Numbered from the stretch's first letter, positions 26,946 through 36,677 are shown. The stretch: 64,000 nt of DNA from Chryseobacterium indologenes (GCF_001295265.1 NZ_LJOD01000016.1:1-64000); one strand, 5' to 3'. A program made the numbers and translations. The notes: generated by a model from the sequence alone, not told the origin.

Positions 26946-27380
26946 ATGGAAATAAAGGTCATTATAAAACAATTAGGAAAGAAACATCCCGTTCTTGCCG
27001 AACAGAAACTTGAAATAGAGTACTCGGCAAATAATATTGCCCTGGAAAAGCTCTTAAAGCTTATTGTTCAGCAGCAGGTAACAGCATTCAATGCGAAATC
27101 ATTTGAACTGGAAGATGAAGATTATGCTAAAATTCCCGAAGACCATTATCTGAATATCCTTACAGACACAGGAAAAGTAGGATTCGGAAGTATCTATAAT
27201 CAAAAGAAAGCCGATCTGGAAAAAGCCCAGGAAAATGTGATTCAGGCATTTGAAGATGGCCTTTTTGCAGTATTCTATAATGATGAACAGCTTGAAAACC
27301 TTACCCAGACCATTGATTTAAGCCAGAAACATACATTCACTTTCATCAGGCTTACCTTCCTGGCAGGAAGCTATTGGTAA
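26946..27380 (+). CDS. Hypothetical protein paired with a DUF4132-type protein
   Basis: The 144-residue cytosolic protein is acidic and mixed alpha/beta, with no signal or membrane segment. It ends in a hydrophobic FTFIRLTFLAGSYW strand. I recognise no family. It lies 24 nt upstream of the 1680-residue gene in the same direction, so the two probably form one operon. Its small size beside a giant scaffold-like protein suggests an adaptor or partner subunit, but this is inference from position. Confidence 0.7.
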   Translation: MEIKVIIKQLGKKHPVLAEQKLEIEYSANNIALEKLLKLIVQQQVTAFNAKSFELEDEDYAKIPEDHYLNILTDTGKVGFGSIYNQKKADLEKAQENVIQAFEDGLFAVFYNDEQLENLTQTIDLSQKHTFTFIRLTFLAGSYW

Positions 27381-27404
27381 AATAATTACACTAAGAACAA
27401 AATA

Positions 27405-30400
27405 ATGGAAATTACAGAAAAACTAAAATCAAAGGCGCTCGTCAACAATTATTATGAAAAAGTAAAAAAAGATCTCAAAGCACTGGCGGAAGGAAATATT
27501 TCATCCCGTGTTTTTCAGGATAAGCCTGCCCTTAAAAAAGCAGTGGCAGAAATGGCTTTATTACTGGGGGGCAAAACCAACTACTACCAGGAAGTTACTT
27601 TAGGTTCTAAAGAAGCCGAAAAATTGAAAGAATACATCAAGCCGGATATTTGGGAGGATAAAGACTATTATGAACTTCTGGTGTATTATTTTGGAGCCTA
27701 TGCTGACCTGGTAAAATATGCCTGGAGCAAAATGGCTTATAAAATGTACCAGACCGGATATGACCGACGTTCATTCCGGGCACCGAACAACGAGTTGTAT
27801 TTATTGCTTAACCAGGTTAACCTTATACGGGAGCTGATAAAGTTTCCGGTAGTTTATAATTACAGCAGCGGTAATCAGTATTACGATCTTTCACTGGAAG
27901 AACAGATCATTTATGATCATGCAATAATCAATAATTCGTACCAGTTTTATATATGGTCGGCAGCAATTGATACCGGAAATAATGGGGTTTACCAGCTGAT
28001 TGAAGACATTATTTTCAATAAGCATACAGATGGGAAAGTATCCAGAAACATCATCAAAGCTTTGCTGAACAGCGAGCAGAAACACTGCTGGGAATTAGTG
28101 GAAAAATTATTACTGGCAGCCCAGAGGCAGGAAGGGCTCCGTCAGACCATACTGGAAGCTCTTGATGAAACCAGTATCGAAGCCCTTCAGTATATGGTTC
28201 ATGTAATCCTTGAGCACAAGCTTACCCGTTTTTCATCTGTTGTACGGGCTATTGATACCTGGACCGGTTTGGGATGGGATGCAGAAAAAGAATCGGTAGT
28301 AAAAAGCATTGTGTCATTAGCAGATACCTATTTCAATAATCCGGAACAGATACCTAATGCTATAAAAAGTAAAAACAATAATGAAGTTTATATGGCGCTT
28401 TGGGTACAGGCAGTCTGGGATGTGGAAAAAACAGTGCCTTATCTGCATCAGCTCTTTGATAAAGGAAATACGGAAAAGAAATGTCTGGCTATAAAATTTG
28501 CTGTGGAAACCAGAGACCCTTATATCCAGATGCCGTTATTCTATAAAGCAATACAGGAAGATGATCTGCAGGTTCTGGCATTTGTGGGGGATTCTTTATC
28601 TTCACTGTTAAGTGCCAATACGGTCTCAAAATTCTATATCAACAATGCAGATTACCCGGATTTTTTCGATAAACTTCATGAATTAACCCGGAAGATAGAC
28701 GTAAAAGAAAAGAAATTTGAAGGGAAAATATTCTCATGGCTCAATGCTACTTTCAATAAAAGCAATTTCTATTCTTCCATGTTTTATCTGGTTGGGGAAG
28801 ATCAGGCCAAACTGGATCTGGTACTTTCTTATTTTGACCAGTTTGAACTTTCATTACGTGAACAGCTAACGAGAGTGCTTTTAGAAGACTTTTACTGTTA
28901 TTCATTCTCTTATGGAATGGGGAAAAAGAAAAAGACTGTTACTGCTTTTCAGAAAGAATTTGCTTTCAGAATAATAAAAGACAGAGGAGAATCCCTGATT
29001 GCCTCGGGCATCAATGTACTCCTTCAGAATCCCCTGAATAAAGAGGAAGTGATGACCTTCTTCGAGATGTTCAAAAGAAAAGGAGGCACACTTCGTAAGA
29101 AACTGATTGAACTGGTTATCCAGCAGGAAGATGAAGCGGTTGTTCCTTTTGTGGATGAACTGATGACAAAGGGAGATGTAGAACAGAGAACAGCTTCACT
29201 GGATCTCATGTTGCAGCTTCAAAAGAACAGAAGAGTGCCGGCCCGGATTAAAGAATGGACAAAACAATATTCGGAAAAAGCAAAGATTTCTGAAAGAGAA
29301 CAGAGTCTTCTTGATCAGCTTAACCCTTCCGGGGATAAAAAACAGCTCTCTCCTGAAAATGGCTTCGGATTCTATGATCCTAAGGTTATTTCCAAATTTG
29401 AACTGCCGGAAGTAAAAGCAGATTCGGTATATGCAAAAGCCGTTAAAAAAGAGAAGTACGGTTTTACACAGCCACTCAGCCGTATAAAAGCTGAACTGAA
29501 AAAGCTGAATGATTTGTTCCTGAAACATAAGGATTACGAATACGAATTTGAAAACTGGGATGGAGCCATGCAGAAGCTGCTGCTGGGGAATAGTTTTGTA
29601 CAGATGAAAAGAAATACCGATGGTTTTACAGGAGTACAGCTGGCAGAGAATTACCCTTTACATGAAGTCTGGGAGCAATGGTATAAAGATTCTGGGCTTG
29701 AGCCAAGAGATCTTTTCCTGATGACTTTCGCGGAAAGCTGTGACCGTAAAAAATTCAGGGATTTCCTTGAAAAGTATGTGTTCTATTGCAAAGATGTTCT
29801 TCCGAATCCTAAAAAAGGCGGATATTTCTGGGATAATCCCATTAAATACATTCTGGATTCCCTGCAGCACAAATTTGTGTTTGAAGAAAAAACAGACTTC
29901 TTACTGGACATCTGCAGTACTATGTTTGCCAATCTTCCGGAGGAAATCATCAATCATAAAGCAAAAGAAAACGACTACTATTACAGGTATGACGGGAATG
30001 GCTGGCAGCAGACTGGCTTCTTCAACCTGTTTCTGGATGCGGTTCCGTATAGAAAAATTACAGATGAACAGCTGATTAAGCTATGGAATTTATACCGCTG
30101 GATGCAGTTCAACGGACTGCCGGAAAATATAAAGCATACTGTTCCTGATTTCTATTTATTCTGTAAAGCGTATGAGCTGAAGGTTATTACCAGAGATGAA
30201 CTATACGAAGGAATTTTCACAGGAGATTCTGTCATAAGAAACCTTACAACCGTTAAGTTTTACCAGAACAGTGAGAAGCTGCTGGAAATTTTCCCTTTCC
30301 TGAAGCCGATTATCAAAGAAATACAGGATAAATTCCTGGATGTAGAACTCATCCGAGGTGATGCGAATACCGCTGTTTCCCACTTTGTACAGGAGTTTCG

Positions 30401-32447
30401 TGCAATTTACGGAGCAGACAGATTTGTGCAGATTCTGAAAGGGTTGGGCAAATCCGGATTATATGCCAATTACATATACAGTTATGGGAATGAAAGCATG
30501 ACTAAGCAAAAACTCTTTTCTTATCTGCTTTCTCAGTGCTATCCTTTAGAAACAGACACCCAGAAATCATTCAACGAGATGGTGAAAAGGGAGAATATTA
30601 CAGAACTCCGCCTTATACAGGCCGCTGTGTATGCTCCGCAATGGCAGAAGCTGATCAGCAGCTATTTAGGCTGGAAAGGTCTGGATTCAGCAATCTGGTG
30701 GATGCATGCCCATACTAAAACCGGGGCCTATCAGGAGCAGAATTCAGAACTGGAAAGTGAAGCTGCAAAATATTCATCGGTGGATATTCAGGAATTTAAA
30801 GACGGGGCAGTAGATAAAGACTGGTTTACCCAGGCATATAAAGAATTGGGGAAAGCCCGATGGGAAATGCTTTACGAATCAGCCAAATATATTTCGGACG
30901 GAAACGGGCACCGTCGCGCAAGACTTTATTCTGACACCCTTACCGGAAATCTGAAAATAAAAGAAGTAACGGCTAAAGTAAAAGACAAGCGAGATCAGGA
31001 TTTCCTCAGGGTGTACGGGCTTGTTCCGTTAAGTAAAACCAATCCGGAAAAAGATGTACTGAACCGGTACGAATACATACAGCAGTTTAAAAAAGAAAGC
31101 CGTGAATTCGGATCAATGAAACAGTCCAGTGAAGCGCTGGCGGTAAGGGTTGCTTTAGAAAACCTGGCCAGAAATGCAGGTTATCCTGATCCGGTTCGCC
31201 TGACCTGGGCAATGGAAACCAGACAGATTCAAAACCTGTTGTCAAAAGAAATGCAGGTAACCATAGATGGCGTAACAGTAGGTTTAATAATAGAAACTGA
31301 CGGAAAAGCTGAACTTGTAGTGTTCAGGGATGATAAACAGCTGAAATCTATTCCTCCCAAAATTAAAAAGGATAAAGCCATAACAGAGCTGGGGAATTAT
31401 CGTAAAATCATGCGGGAACAATGGACCCGTTCCCGAAAAGGTCTGGAAGAAGCAATGATCAGAGGAGATGAATTTCTTTTTGCTGAAATTCAAAACCTGT
31501 TTGAGCATCCGGTTATTGTAAAACATCTGGAAAAGCTGGTATTTATTTCCAATGATGGGAAAATAGGGTTCTTTCATGACGGAAACCTGGTGAATGCCCA
31601 TGGGGAAGTTCAGGAGCTAAACAAAGACAATACCCTGCGGATTGCCCATTGTGTGGATCTGCACCAGAATTCAGTATGGAGTGATTACCAGCATTACTGT
31701 TTTACAGAAAAACTGATCCAGCCGTTCAAGCAGATTTTCAGAGAGCTGTACGTGCCAACCCCTGATGAATTGAAGGAAAAATCAATATCACGCCGGTATG
31801 CCGGGCATCAGATCCAGCCAAAGCAGACTTTAGCCCTTCTGAAAACAAGAGGATGGAAAGTAGATCATGAAGAAGGATTACAGAAGGTTTATCACAAAGA
31901 GGGTTTCCAGGTGAAACTTTATGCGATAGCCGACTGGTTTTCACCGGCTGATATAGAAAGCCCGACTCTGGAGACCATAGAATTCCATTCATTAAAAACG
32001 TATAAGAATATTCCTTTTGAAGAAATCAATCCGAGGTTATTTTCTGAGGTGATGCGTGATGTAGATCTGGTGGTATCTGTAGCCCATGTTGGAAGCGTAG
32101 ATCCGGAAGCCAGTCATTCTTCCATTGAAATGCGTGCGGTGCTGATGAAAGAAACAGCAAAGCTCTTTAAGCTGGATAATGTAAGAATTGAAGGTTCACA
32201 CGTACTGATAAAAGGTAAAATGGCGGAATACAGCGTTCATCTCGGCAGTGCGGTTGTACATCAGGTTCCGGGTAATTATCTGTCTATACTTCCTGTTCAT
32301 TCACAGCACAGAGGAAGATTATTCTTACCTTTTGCCGATGATGATCCGAAATCTGCGGAAGTTCTTTCTAAAGTCTTATTACTGGCCAAAGACAATGAAA
32401 TACAGGATCCAACCATACTTTCCCAGATCAAAAGAGAGTTTGTATAA
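27405..32447 (+). CDS. Giant DUF5724/DUF4132-type protein
   Basis: The 1680-residue cytosolic protein has no signal peptide. The first about 650 residues are alpha-helical and HEAT-like and resemble DUF5724 proteins. Residues about 1405-1560 carry the DUF4132 pattern: RIAHCVDL, a QPFKQIFRELYVPT motif near 1439, then RYAGHQI and a GW motif. The last about 100 residues (KLDNVRIEGSHVLIKG to LPFADDDPKSAEVLSKVLL) match the domain that usually ends these proteins (DUF7737). E. coli MolR/YehI-type relatives exist but have no settled function. It is followed by a terminator. Confidence 0.8.
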   Translation: MEITEKLKSKALVNNYYEKVKKDLKALAEGNISSRVFQDKPALKKAVAEMALLLGGKTNYYQEVTLGSKEAEKLKEYIKPDIWEDKDYYELLVYYFGAYADLVKYAWSKMAYKMYQTGYDRRSFRAPNNELYLLLNQVNLIRELIKFPVVYNYSSGNQYYDLSLEEQIIYDHAIINNSYQFYIWSAAIDTGNNGVYQLIEDIIFNKHTDGKVSRNIIKALLNSEQKHCWELVEKLLLAAQRQEGLRQTILEALDETSIEALQYMVHVILEHKLTRFSSVVRAIDTWTGLGWDAEKESVVKSIVSLADTYFNNPEQIPNAIKSKNNNEVYMALWVQAVWDVEKTVPYLHQLFDKGNTEKKCLAIKFAVETRDPYIQMPLFYKAIQEDDLQVLAFVGDSLSSLLSANTVSKFYINNADYPDFFDKLHELTRKIDVKEKKFEGKIFSWLNATFNKSNFYSSMFYLVGEDQAKLDLVLSYFDQFELSLREQLTRVLLEDFYCYSFSYGMGKKKKTVTAFQKEFAFRIIKDRGESLIASGINVLLQNPLNKEEVMTFFEMFKRKGGTLRKKLIELVIQQEDEAVVPFVDELMTKGDVEQRTASLDLMLQLQKNRRVPARIKEWTKQYSEKAKISEREQSLLDQLNPSGDKKQLSPENGFGFYDPKVISKFELPEVKADSVYAKAVKKEKYGFTQPLSRIKAELKKLNDLFLKHKDYEYEFENWDGAMQKLLLGNSFVQMKRNTDGFTGVQLAENYPLHEVWEQWYKDSGLEPRDLFLMTFAESCDRKKFRDFLEKYVFYCKDVLPNPKKGGYFWDNPIKYILDSLQHKFVFEEKTDFLLDICSTMFANLPEEIINHKAKENDYYYRYDGNGWQQTGFFNLFLDAVPYRKITDEQLIKLWNLYRWMQFNGLPENIKHTVPDFYLFCKAYELKVITRDELYEGIFTGDSVIRNLTTVKFYQNSEKLLEIFPFLKPIIKEIQDKFLDVELIRGDANTAVSHFVQEFRAIYGADRFVQILKGLGKSGLYANYIYSYGNESMTKQKLFSYLLSQCYPLETDTQKSFNEMVKRENITELRLIQAAVYAPQWQKLISSYLGWKGLDSAIWWMHAHTKTGAYQEQNSELESEAAKYSSVDIQEFKDGAVDKDWFTQAYKELGKARWEMLYESAKYISDGNGHRRARLYSDTLTGNLKIKEVTAKVKDKRDQDFLRVYGLVPLSKTNPEKDVLNRYEYIQQFKKESREFGSMKQSSEALAVRVALENLARNAGYPDPVRLTWAMETRQIQNLLSKEMQVTIDGVTVGLIIETDGKAELVVFRDDKQLKSIPPKIKKDKAITELGNYRKIMREQWTRSRKGLEEAMIRGDEFLFAEIQNLFEHPVIVKHLEKLVFISNDGKIGFFHDGNLVNAHGEVQELNKDNTLRIAHCVDLHQNSVWSDYQHYCFTEKLIQPFKQIFRELYVPTPDELKEKSISRRYAGHQIQPKQTLALLKTRGWKVDHEEGLQKVYHKEGFQVKLYAIADWFSPADIESPTLETIEFHSLKTYKNIPFEEINPRLFSEVMRDVDLVVSVAHVGSVDPEASHSSIEMRAVLMKETAKLFKLDNVRIEGSHVLIKGKMAEYSVHLGSAVVHQVPGNYLSILPVHSQHRGRLFLPFADDDPKSAEVLSKVLLLAKDNEIQDPTILSQIKREFV

Positions 32448-32477
32448 AAGATCAATTGTAAAGCTTTTATAAAACTA

Positions 32478-32512
32478 AAAAGGTACACTTTCAATGGTGT
32501 GCCTTTTGTTTT
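32478..32512 (+). terminator. Terminator of the DUF4132 operon
   Basis: AAAAGGTACAC and GTGTGCCTTTT pair over 11 bp with one G-U wobble and are followed by a T-rich tail. Confidence 0.75.
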
Positions 32513-32579
32513 ATCAGGGCAAGTAAGTTTTTTACAACTTGTCTTATTTTGTACTTTGATCTGCTGATTTTCGGGTATA

Positions 32580-32603
32580 AAAAAAGCACCTTTTTCAGAT
32601 GCT
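32580..32603 (-). terminator. Terminator of the DUF3276 gene
   Basis: On the reverse strand AAGCATCT pairs with AGGTGCTT around GAAAA and runs into T6. It lies just downstream of the PUR-like gene. Confidence 0.75.
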
Positions 32604-32626
32604 TGTGTTTTTAGATATTCTTTTTT

Positions 32627-32962
32627 TTAAACTTCGTCGTCAGAATCAATCGTGTATGTTCTGCTTTTGAAGTCTTTGTCATGTTTTTCTGAAATTACAT
32701 CCTCACCCTTTTCGTTAATGATGAAATCTGTGGACTCATTAAACATCTCCTGAAAACTTTTAAAATCTTCTTTGTAAAGATAAATTTTGTGCTTCTCGAA
32801 TGTAGCTTCCCCATTCTCCCCGAAATTCTTTTTACTTTCGGTAATCGTAAGATAATAATCTCCTGCTTTCGTCTCGCGCACATCAAAGAAATAAGTTCTT
32901 CTCCCTGCTTTTAACACCTTAGTGAAAATTTCATTTTCATGGCGTTCCTTGTATTCACTCAT
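32627..32962 (-). CDS. DUF3276 PUR-like nucleic-acid-binding protein
   Basis: The 111-residue protein has the pattern of the DUF3276 family, small Bacteroidota and spirochaete homologues of the eukaryotic PUR-alpha fold. The pattern includes VLKAGRRTYFFDVRETKAGDYYLTITESKK and a C-terminal DFKSRTYTIDSDDE. Relatives bind single-stranded DNA or RNA. The strong promoter at 32992-33021 suggests high expression. It is monocistronic, with its own terminator. Confidence 0.88.
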   Translation of the reverse strand: MSEYKERHENEIFTKVLKAGRRTYFFDVRETKAGDYYLTITESKKNFGENGEATFEKHKIYLYKEDFKSFQEMFNESTDFIINEKGEDVISEKHDKDFKSRTYTIDSDDEV

Positions 32963-32991
32963 TGTTAGATATTTTTTAATCTTGTTAAGAA

Positions 32992-33021
32992 CAAATATAA
33001 AAGAATTCTTTTAATCACAAA
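32992..33021 (-). promoter_or_regulatory. Consensus promoter of the DUF3276 gene
   Basis: On the reverse strand TTTG (33021-33018) and TATATTTG (32999-32992) are 18 nt apart, a textbook Bacteroidota promoter. The leader is about 25 nt. Confidence 0.75.
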
Positions 33022-33061
33022 ATTTTTTTTATGATTTATTTAACAATTGGGAATGAAACGG

Positions 33062-34735
33062 CTATGCGGTTACAGAATTGGCAATTTCGGTAAGGTTGAG
33101 AATTTTGTCTGCTTTTTGAGCGCTAGACTCTCTGTGTGTGATAATTATGGATGTAGCGTTCCTGATTTTTTTATCAATATTTTCCAGAATATTTTGCTCT
33201 GTTTTGGTATCCAGAGCAGATAAAGAATCATCAAAAATGATAATATTCGGGTCTTTTATCAGGGCTCTGGCGATACAGATTCTCTGTTTCTGGCCTCCCG
33301 AAAGCATCACTCCGCGCTCCCCTACAAGTGTTTTATACTGCTCTTTAAACTCAACAATATTTTTATCTACATCGGCAATTTTTGCATATTCCACCACTTT
33401 CTCATGAGAAGGATTATCAATGGCAAAGCCAATGTTATTTTCGATAGAATCTGAGAATAAATAGCTTTCCTGAGGAATATAACCGAGGAATTTTCTGTAA
33501 TTGTCCAGATTATGTTCTTTAAGATTTTTTCCATCAATAAGAATTTCTCCTTCTGTAGGATCAATCAATCGGCAGAGCAGAAGGGCAATGGTAGACTTTC
33601 CGCTTCCGGTTTTTCCCATGATGGCCAGTGATTCACCTGCGTTGATTTTAAAGCTTAAGTTGTCAAGTGCTTTGATTCCTGTATTAGGATAAACATACGT
33701 CACATTTCTGAATTCAATATCTCCTTTAATCGGATAATTCTCAAAGTTAGTGTTCACAATCTCTGATTTTTTATCCATAAATTCATTGATTCTCTGCATC
33801 GAAGCTTCAGCCCTCTGATTAACTGAAGTAACCCATCCAACCAAAGAGAAAGGCCAGATCAGGATATTGATGTACATAAAGAAATCTGCAATTTTACCTA
33901 CACTTAATTCTCCTGCAATATATTTCTGTCCTCCGATCCAGATCACCGCAACATTCAAAAGGCCGATTACAAATAGAATAATGGTGAAGAAGTAGGCTTC
34001 TGTTTTGGCTAAATCCAAAGCTTTGTCCTGATAATCCGTTACTTTGATGCCGTAATTTTTCTCGATGTATTTTTCTTTAGCAAAAAACTTCACCACACGG
34101 ATTCCTGAAAAGCTGTCCTGAACAAAAGTAGAGATGGCAGACTGGCTTTTCTGCATCACTTTCGATTTCTTATTGATAATAGAGCTTACCTTAAATATAA
34201 GATAAGACAGTACAGGAAGCGGAAGAAGGGTCCACAAAGTCATGGATACGTCTGTACTTACCATATATATAGCCGTAATCACGATAAGAACGATGATGTT
34301 CACCACATACATTACACCGGGACCAAGATACATTCTTACTGCTACAACATCCTCGCTGAGCCTGTTCATAAGATCTCCGATGGTGGTCTGCTTATAATCC
34401 GTTAAAGAAAGATCCTGATAATGTCTGTAAATTTTATTTTTCAGCTCATATTCAATTCTCCGTGAGGCTACGATAATTGTCTGCCTCATCATGAAAGTAA
34501 AAAAACCTGTTAATAAAGAACAGCCTACGATAATACCAACATTTTCCAACACTTCATAGCTGAATCCTATCTTACCCTGTTTCTTCAAATTTTCAACAAG
34601 TACGTCTACAGATTTTCCGATAAACTGGACTTTATAAATATTAAAAAAATTACTGGCAATGATAAATAAGAACCCCCAAAACAAAAGTATTTTGTGTTTC
34701 CAAAAATAGGGATTTAAAGTTTTTAGCGCTTTCAT
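33062..34735 (-). CDS. ABC exporter, fused permease and ATPase
   Basis: The 557-residue half-transporter has six membrane helices (about 15-300) of the ABC exporter type. The nucleotide-binding domain carries Walker A GKTGSGKST near 363, signature LSGGQKQR near 465 and Walker B IIIFDDSLSALD near 487. Walker B has Asp where many exporters have the catalytic Glu (FDDSLS). That is common in one arm of heterodimeric exporters, so an unlinked partner is possible. The substrate is unknown. Confidence 0.92.
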   Translation of the reverse strand: MKALKTLNPYFWKHKILLFWGFLFIIASNFFNIYKVQFIGKSVDVLVENLKKQGKIGFSYEVLENVGIIVGCSLLTGFFTFMMRQTIIVASRRIEYELKNKIYRHYQDLSLTDYKQTTIGDLMNRLSEDVVAVRMYLGPGVMYVVNIIVLIVITAIYMVSTDVSMTLWTLLPLPVLSYLIFKVSSIINKKSKVMQKSQSAISTFVQDSFSGIRVVKFFAKEKYIEKNYGIKVTDYQDKALDLAKTEAYFFTIILFVIGLLNVAVIWIGGQKYIAGELSVGKIADFFMYINILIWPFSLVGWVTSVNQRAEASMQRINEFMDKKSEIVNTNFENYPIKGDIEFRNVTYVYPNTGIKALDNLSFKINAGESLAIMGKTGSGKSTIALLLCRLIDPTEGEILIDGKNLKEHNLDNYRKFLGYIPQESYLFSDSIENNIGFAIDNPSHEKVVEYAKIADVDKNIVEFKEQYKTLVGERGVMLSGGQKQRICIARALIKDPNIIIFDDSLSALDTKTEQNILENIDKKIRNATSIIITHRESSAQKADKILNLTEIANSVTA

Positions 34736-34744
34736 AAAGTTTTA

Positions 34745-34752
34745 CAAAATTA
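34745..34752 (-). promoter_or_regulatory. -7 element of the ABC exporter gene
   Basis: The reverse strand reads TAATTTTG, 9 nt upstream of the exporter ATG. It is divergent from the nusB element at 34797. Confidence 0.5.
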
Positions 34753-34796
34753 CGAAAATGTGACCATACTACGAATTTCATCAATTTTAAATTTTG

Positions 34797-34804
34797 TATC
34801 TTTG
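34797..34804 (+). promoter_or_regulatory. -7 element of nusB
   Basis: TATCTTTG matches TAnnTTTG 22 nt before the nusB ATG. Confidence 0.55.
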
Positions 34805-34826
34805 CAGCCATAAAAAAGCTCTTTGA

Positions 34827-35732
34827 ATGTTAGGAAGACGACAAATCCGTGAAAAAGTAGTACAAACAGTGTATTCTTACTACCAGAATCCTGTTAAGTT
34901 TGATGTTTTAGAGAAAAATATGTTCTCCGGAATAGAGAAAATCTATTATCTATACATCTATCAGCTGAATTTTTTAGTGGCCCTGAAAGAACTGGCAGAA
35001 AACCAGATCGAAATCGGGAAAAATAAATTCATTAAAACTGATGCTGATATCAATCCTAACCAGAAATTCATCAACAACCAGGTCCTGATTAAGCTGGAAG
35101 AGAACCCTGAAAGGTTGTTTTTCACAGGCCAGCATAAACAGCTGAAATGGGATATGCACGATGATTTATTGGTGAAAACTTTCCAGAGAATCACTGCAGG
35201 AAAAAGATATCAGGATTTCATGAAAGAAGATGGATTCTCCTTTGAAGATGATCAGAAATTCATCGGAAAACTGTTTTTAAGATATATCGCTGAAAATGAT
35301 GATTTTCATGATTATTTAGGAGACAAGGAACTTTCATGGTATGATGATATTCATATTGCCAATTCCATGGTACAGAAAACCATTGGTTTCCTGAAAGAAG
35401 ATGAAGAAAGCAGAACCCTGATCAAAATGATCAAAGATGAAGATGATAAAACTTTTGCCAGCAAACTGCTTAGAGATACCCTGAATAACTGGGAGGTCAA
35501 TGAAAAGAAACTGGAAGAGAGATTAGAAAACTGGGATCTGGAAAGAGTTTCTTTAATGGATAAAGTAATTTTGTCAACGGCCATCTCCGAACTGGATAAT
35601 TTTCCTTTTACGCCTTCAAGAGTTATTATTAATGAATATATTGAAATTGCGAAAGTATTTGCTACAGACCGTTCCAATATTTTCATTAACGGAATTTTGG
35701 ATAAATATTGTAAAGATCAAAATAGAATTTAA
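34827..35732 (+). CDS. nusB: Transcription antitermination factor NusB
   Basis: NusB binds boxA RNA with NusE (S10) and promotes rRNA antitermination. The 301-residue protein is the long Bacteroidota form: an N-terminal helical extension, with the classical NusB fold in about 170-300, ending LDNFPFTPSRVIINEYIEIAKVFATDRSNIFINGILDKY. It begins with the typical MLGRRQIREKVVQTVYSYYQ. The DUF1573 gene starts one base after its stop, so nusB, the DUF1573 gene and yajC form an operon. Confidence 0.93.
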   Translation: MLGRRQIREKVVQTVYSYYQNPVKFDVLEKNMFSGIEKIYYLYIYQLNFLVALKELAENQIEIGKNKFIKTDADINPNQKFINNQVLIKLEENPERLFFTGQHKQLKWDMHDDLLVKTFQRITAGKRYQDFMKEDGFSFEDDQKFIGKLFLRYIAENDDFHDYLGDKELSWYDDIHIANSMVQKTIGFLKEDEESRTLIKMIKDEDDKTFASKLLRDTLNNWEVNEKKLEERLENWDLERVSLMDKVILSTAISELDNFPFTPSRVIINEYIEIAKVFATDRSNIFINGILDKYCKDQNRI

Positions 35733-35733
35733 C

Positions 35734-36243
35734 ATGAAAAAGACGTTATCAATTATCGCTTTGTCTATCATAGGCTTTGGTTTGGTTTCCTGCAAAAAAG
35801 AAAACAAAGAAACTCAGATTTCTGAGACTACAACAGATTCAACAGCTTCAGCAGCTGGAGCTCCGTCAGATTCAGCAGTAACTCCCGTAACTACTGAAGC
35901 AGGTGTTCCTGCACAGGTTTCTAACCAGCCATCAACAACAGTGGCTCTAGGAGAAAGCAACTTCGATTTTGGAAAAATCAAAAAAGGAGATAAAGTAGAG
36001 CACGTATACGAAATTACCAATACAGGAAACAACCCGTTAGTAATTTCTGAGGTAAAGCCAGGGTGCGGATGTACAGCTCCTGATTTTACAAAAGACCCTA
36101 TTCTTCCTGGTAAAAAAGGAAAAATCACATTGCATTTTGATTCTACCAACTTCGACGGAAACGTTCAGAAGTATGCAGATGTATTTGCCAATGTAGAAAA
36201 ATCCCCAATCAGATTAACGTTCACAGCGAACATTCAACCTTAA
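35734..36243 (+). CDS. DUF1573 lipoprotein
   Basis: The 169-residue protein starts at the ATG at 35734, which gives a lipoprotein signal with lipobox LVSC. A Thr/Ser/Ala-rich linker follows. The DUF1573 immunoglobulin-like domain covers about 65-168, including FDFGKIKKGDKVEHVYEITNTG and a PGCGCTAPDF motif. The same frame is open upstream inside nusB, but that part lacks a signal. The family is abundant in Bacteroidota cell envelopes; its role is unknown. It lies between nusB and yajC. Confidence 0.88.
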   Translation: MKKTLSIIALSIIGFGLVSCKKENKETQISETTTDSTASAAGAPSDSAVTPVTTEAGVPAQVSNQPSTTVALGESNFDFGKIKKGDKVEHVYEITNTGNNPLVISEVKPGCGCTAPDFTKDPILPGKKGKITLHFDSTNFDGNVQKYADVFANVEKSPIRLTFTANIQP

Positions 36244-36253
36244 TTTAACCTAT

Positions 36254-36616
36254 ATGTTAACAATCTTTTTACAGGCACAGCCACAAGGATCTTCATCAAT
36301 GATGCTGATCATGATGGGTGTGATGTTTGTAGGTTTTTATTTCCTGATGATAAGACCACAAATGAAAAAGCAGAAGCAGGAAAAGAACTTCCAGGAAACT
36401 TTAAAAGTAGGGACCCGAGTAGTGCTTACTTCAGGTCTTCACGGAAGAATTGCCCAGGTTCAGGATGATGGTTTCGTGATTGAAACATTATCCGGAAAGC
36501 TGAAATTCGAAAAAGCTGCAGTTTCAAGAGAATTTACTGAAGCGCGTTTCGGAGATAAGGCAAAAGCTGCTGAAAAAACAGCAGATAAAAAAGAAAATGA
36601 AGCTGAAACGAAATAA
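36254..36616 (+). CDS. yajC: Preprotein translocase subunit YajC
   Basis: The 120-residue protein has one N-terminal membrane helix (about 15-37) with the family pattern FYFLMIRPQMKKQKQ. A small cytoplasmic domain follows with VGTRVVLTSGLHGRIAQV, then a long charged Lys/Glu tail. YajC joins SecD/SecF and YidC at the Sec translocon. It is the last gene of the nusB-DUF1573-yajC operon and is followed by a strikingly GC-rich terminator. Confidence 0.93.
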   Translation: MLTIFLQAQPQGSSSMMLIMMGVMFVGFYFLMIRPQMKKQKQEKNFQETLKVGTRVVLTSGLHGRIAQVQDDGFVIETLSGKLKFEKAAVSREFTEARFGDKAKAAEKTADKKENEAETK

Positions 36617-36639
36617 TTTTTCAGTCTGAAGATATTTTT

Positions 36640-36677
36640 CCGGCGCGGTGAGCTTTGCTCACCGCGCCGGATTTTTT
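36640..36677 (+). terminator. GC-rich terminator after yajC
   Basis: CCGGCGCGGTGAGC and GCTCACCGCGCCGG form a perfect 14-bp stem around TTT, followed by ATTTTTTATTT. The stem has 12 G/C bases in 14, far above the surrounding base composition. Confidence 0.9.

Noticed and set aside
26946..32447. Calling the DUF4132 module a defence system
   Set aside because: No nuclease, helicase, NTPase or toxin motif is visible and no defence gene flanks it; it is kept only as an uncharacterised module.
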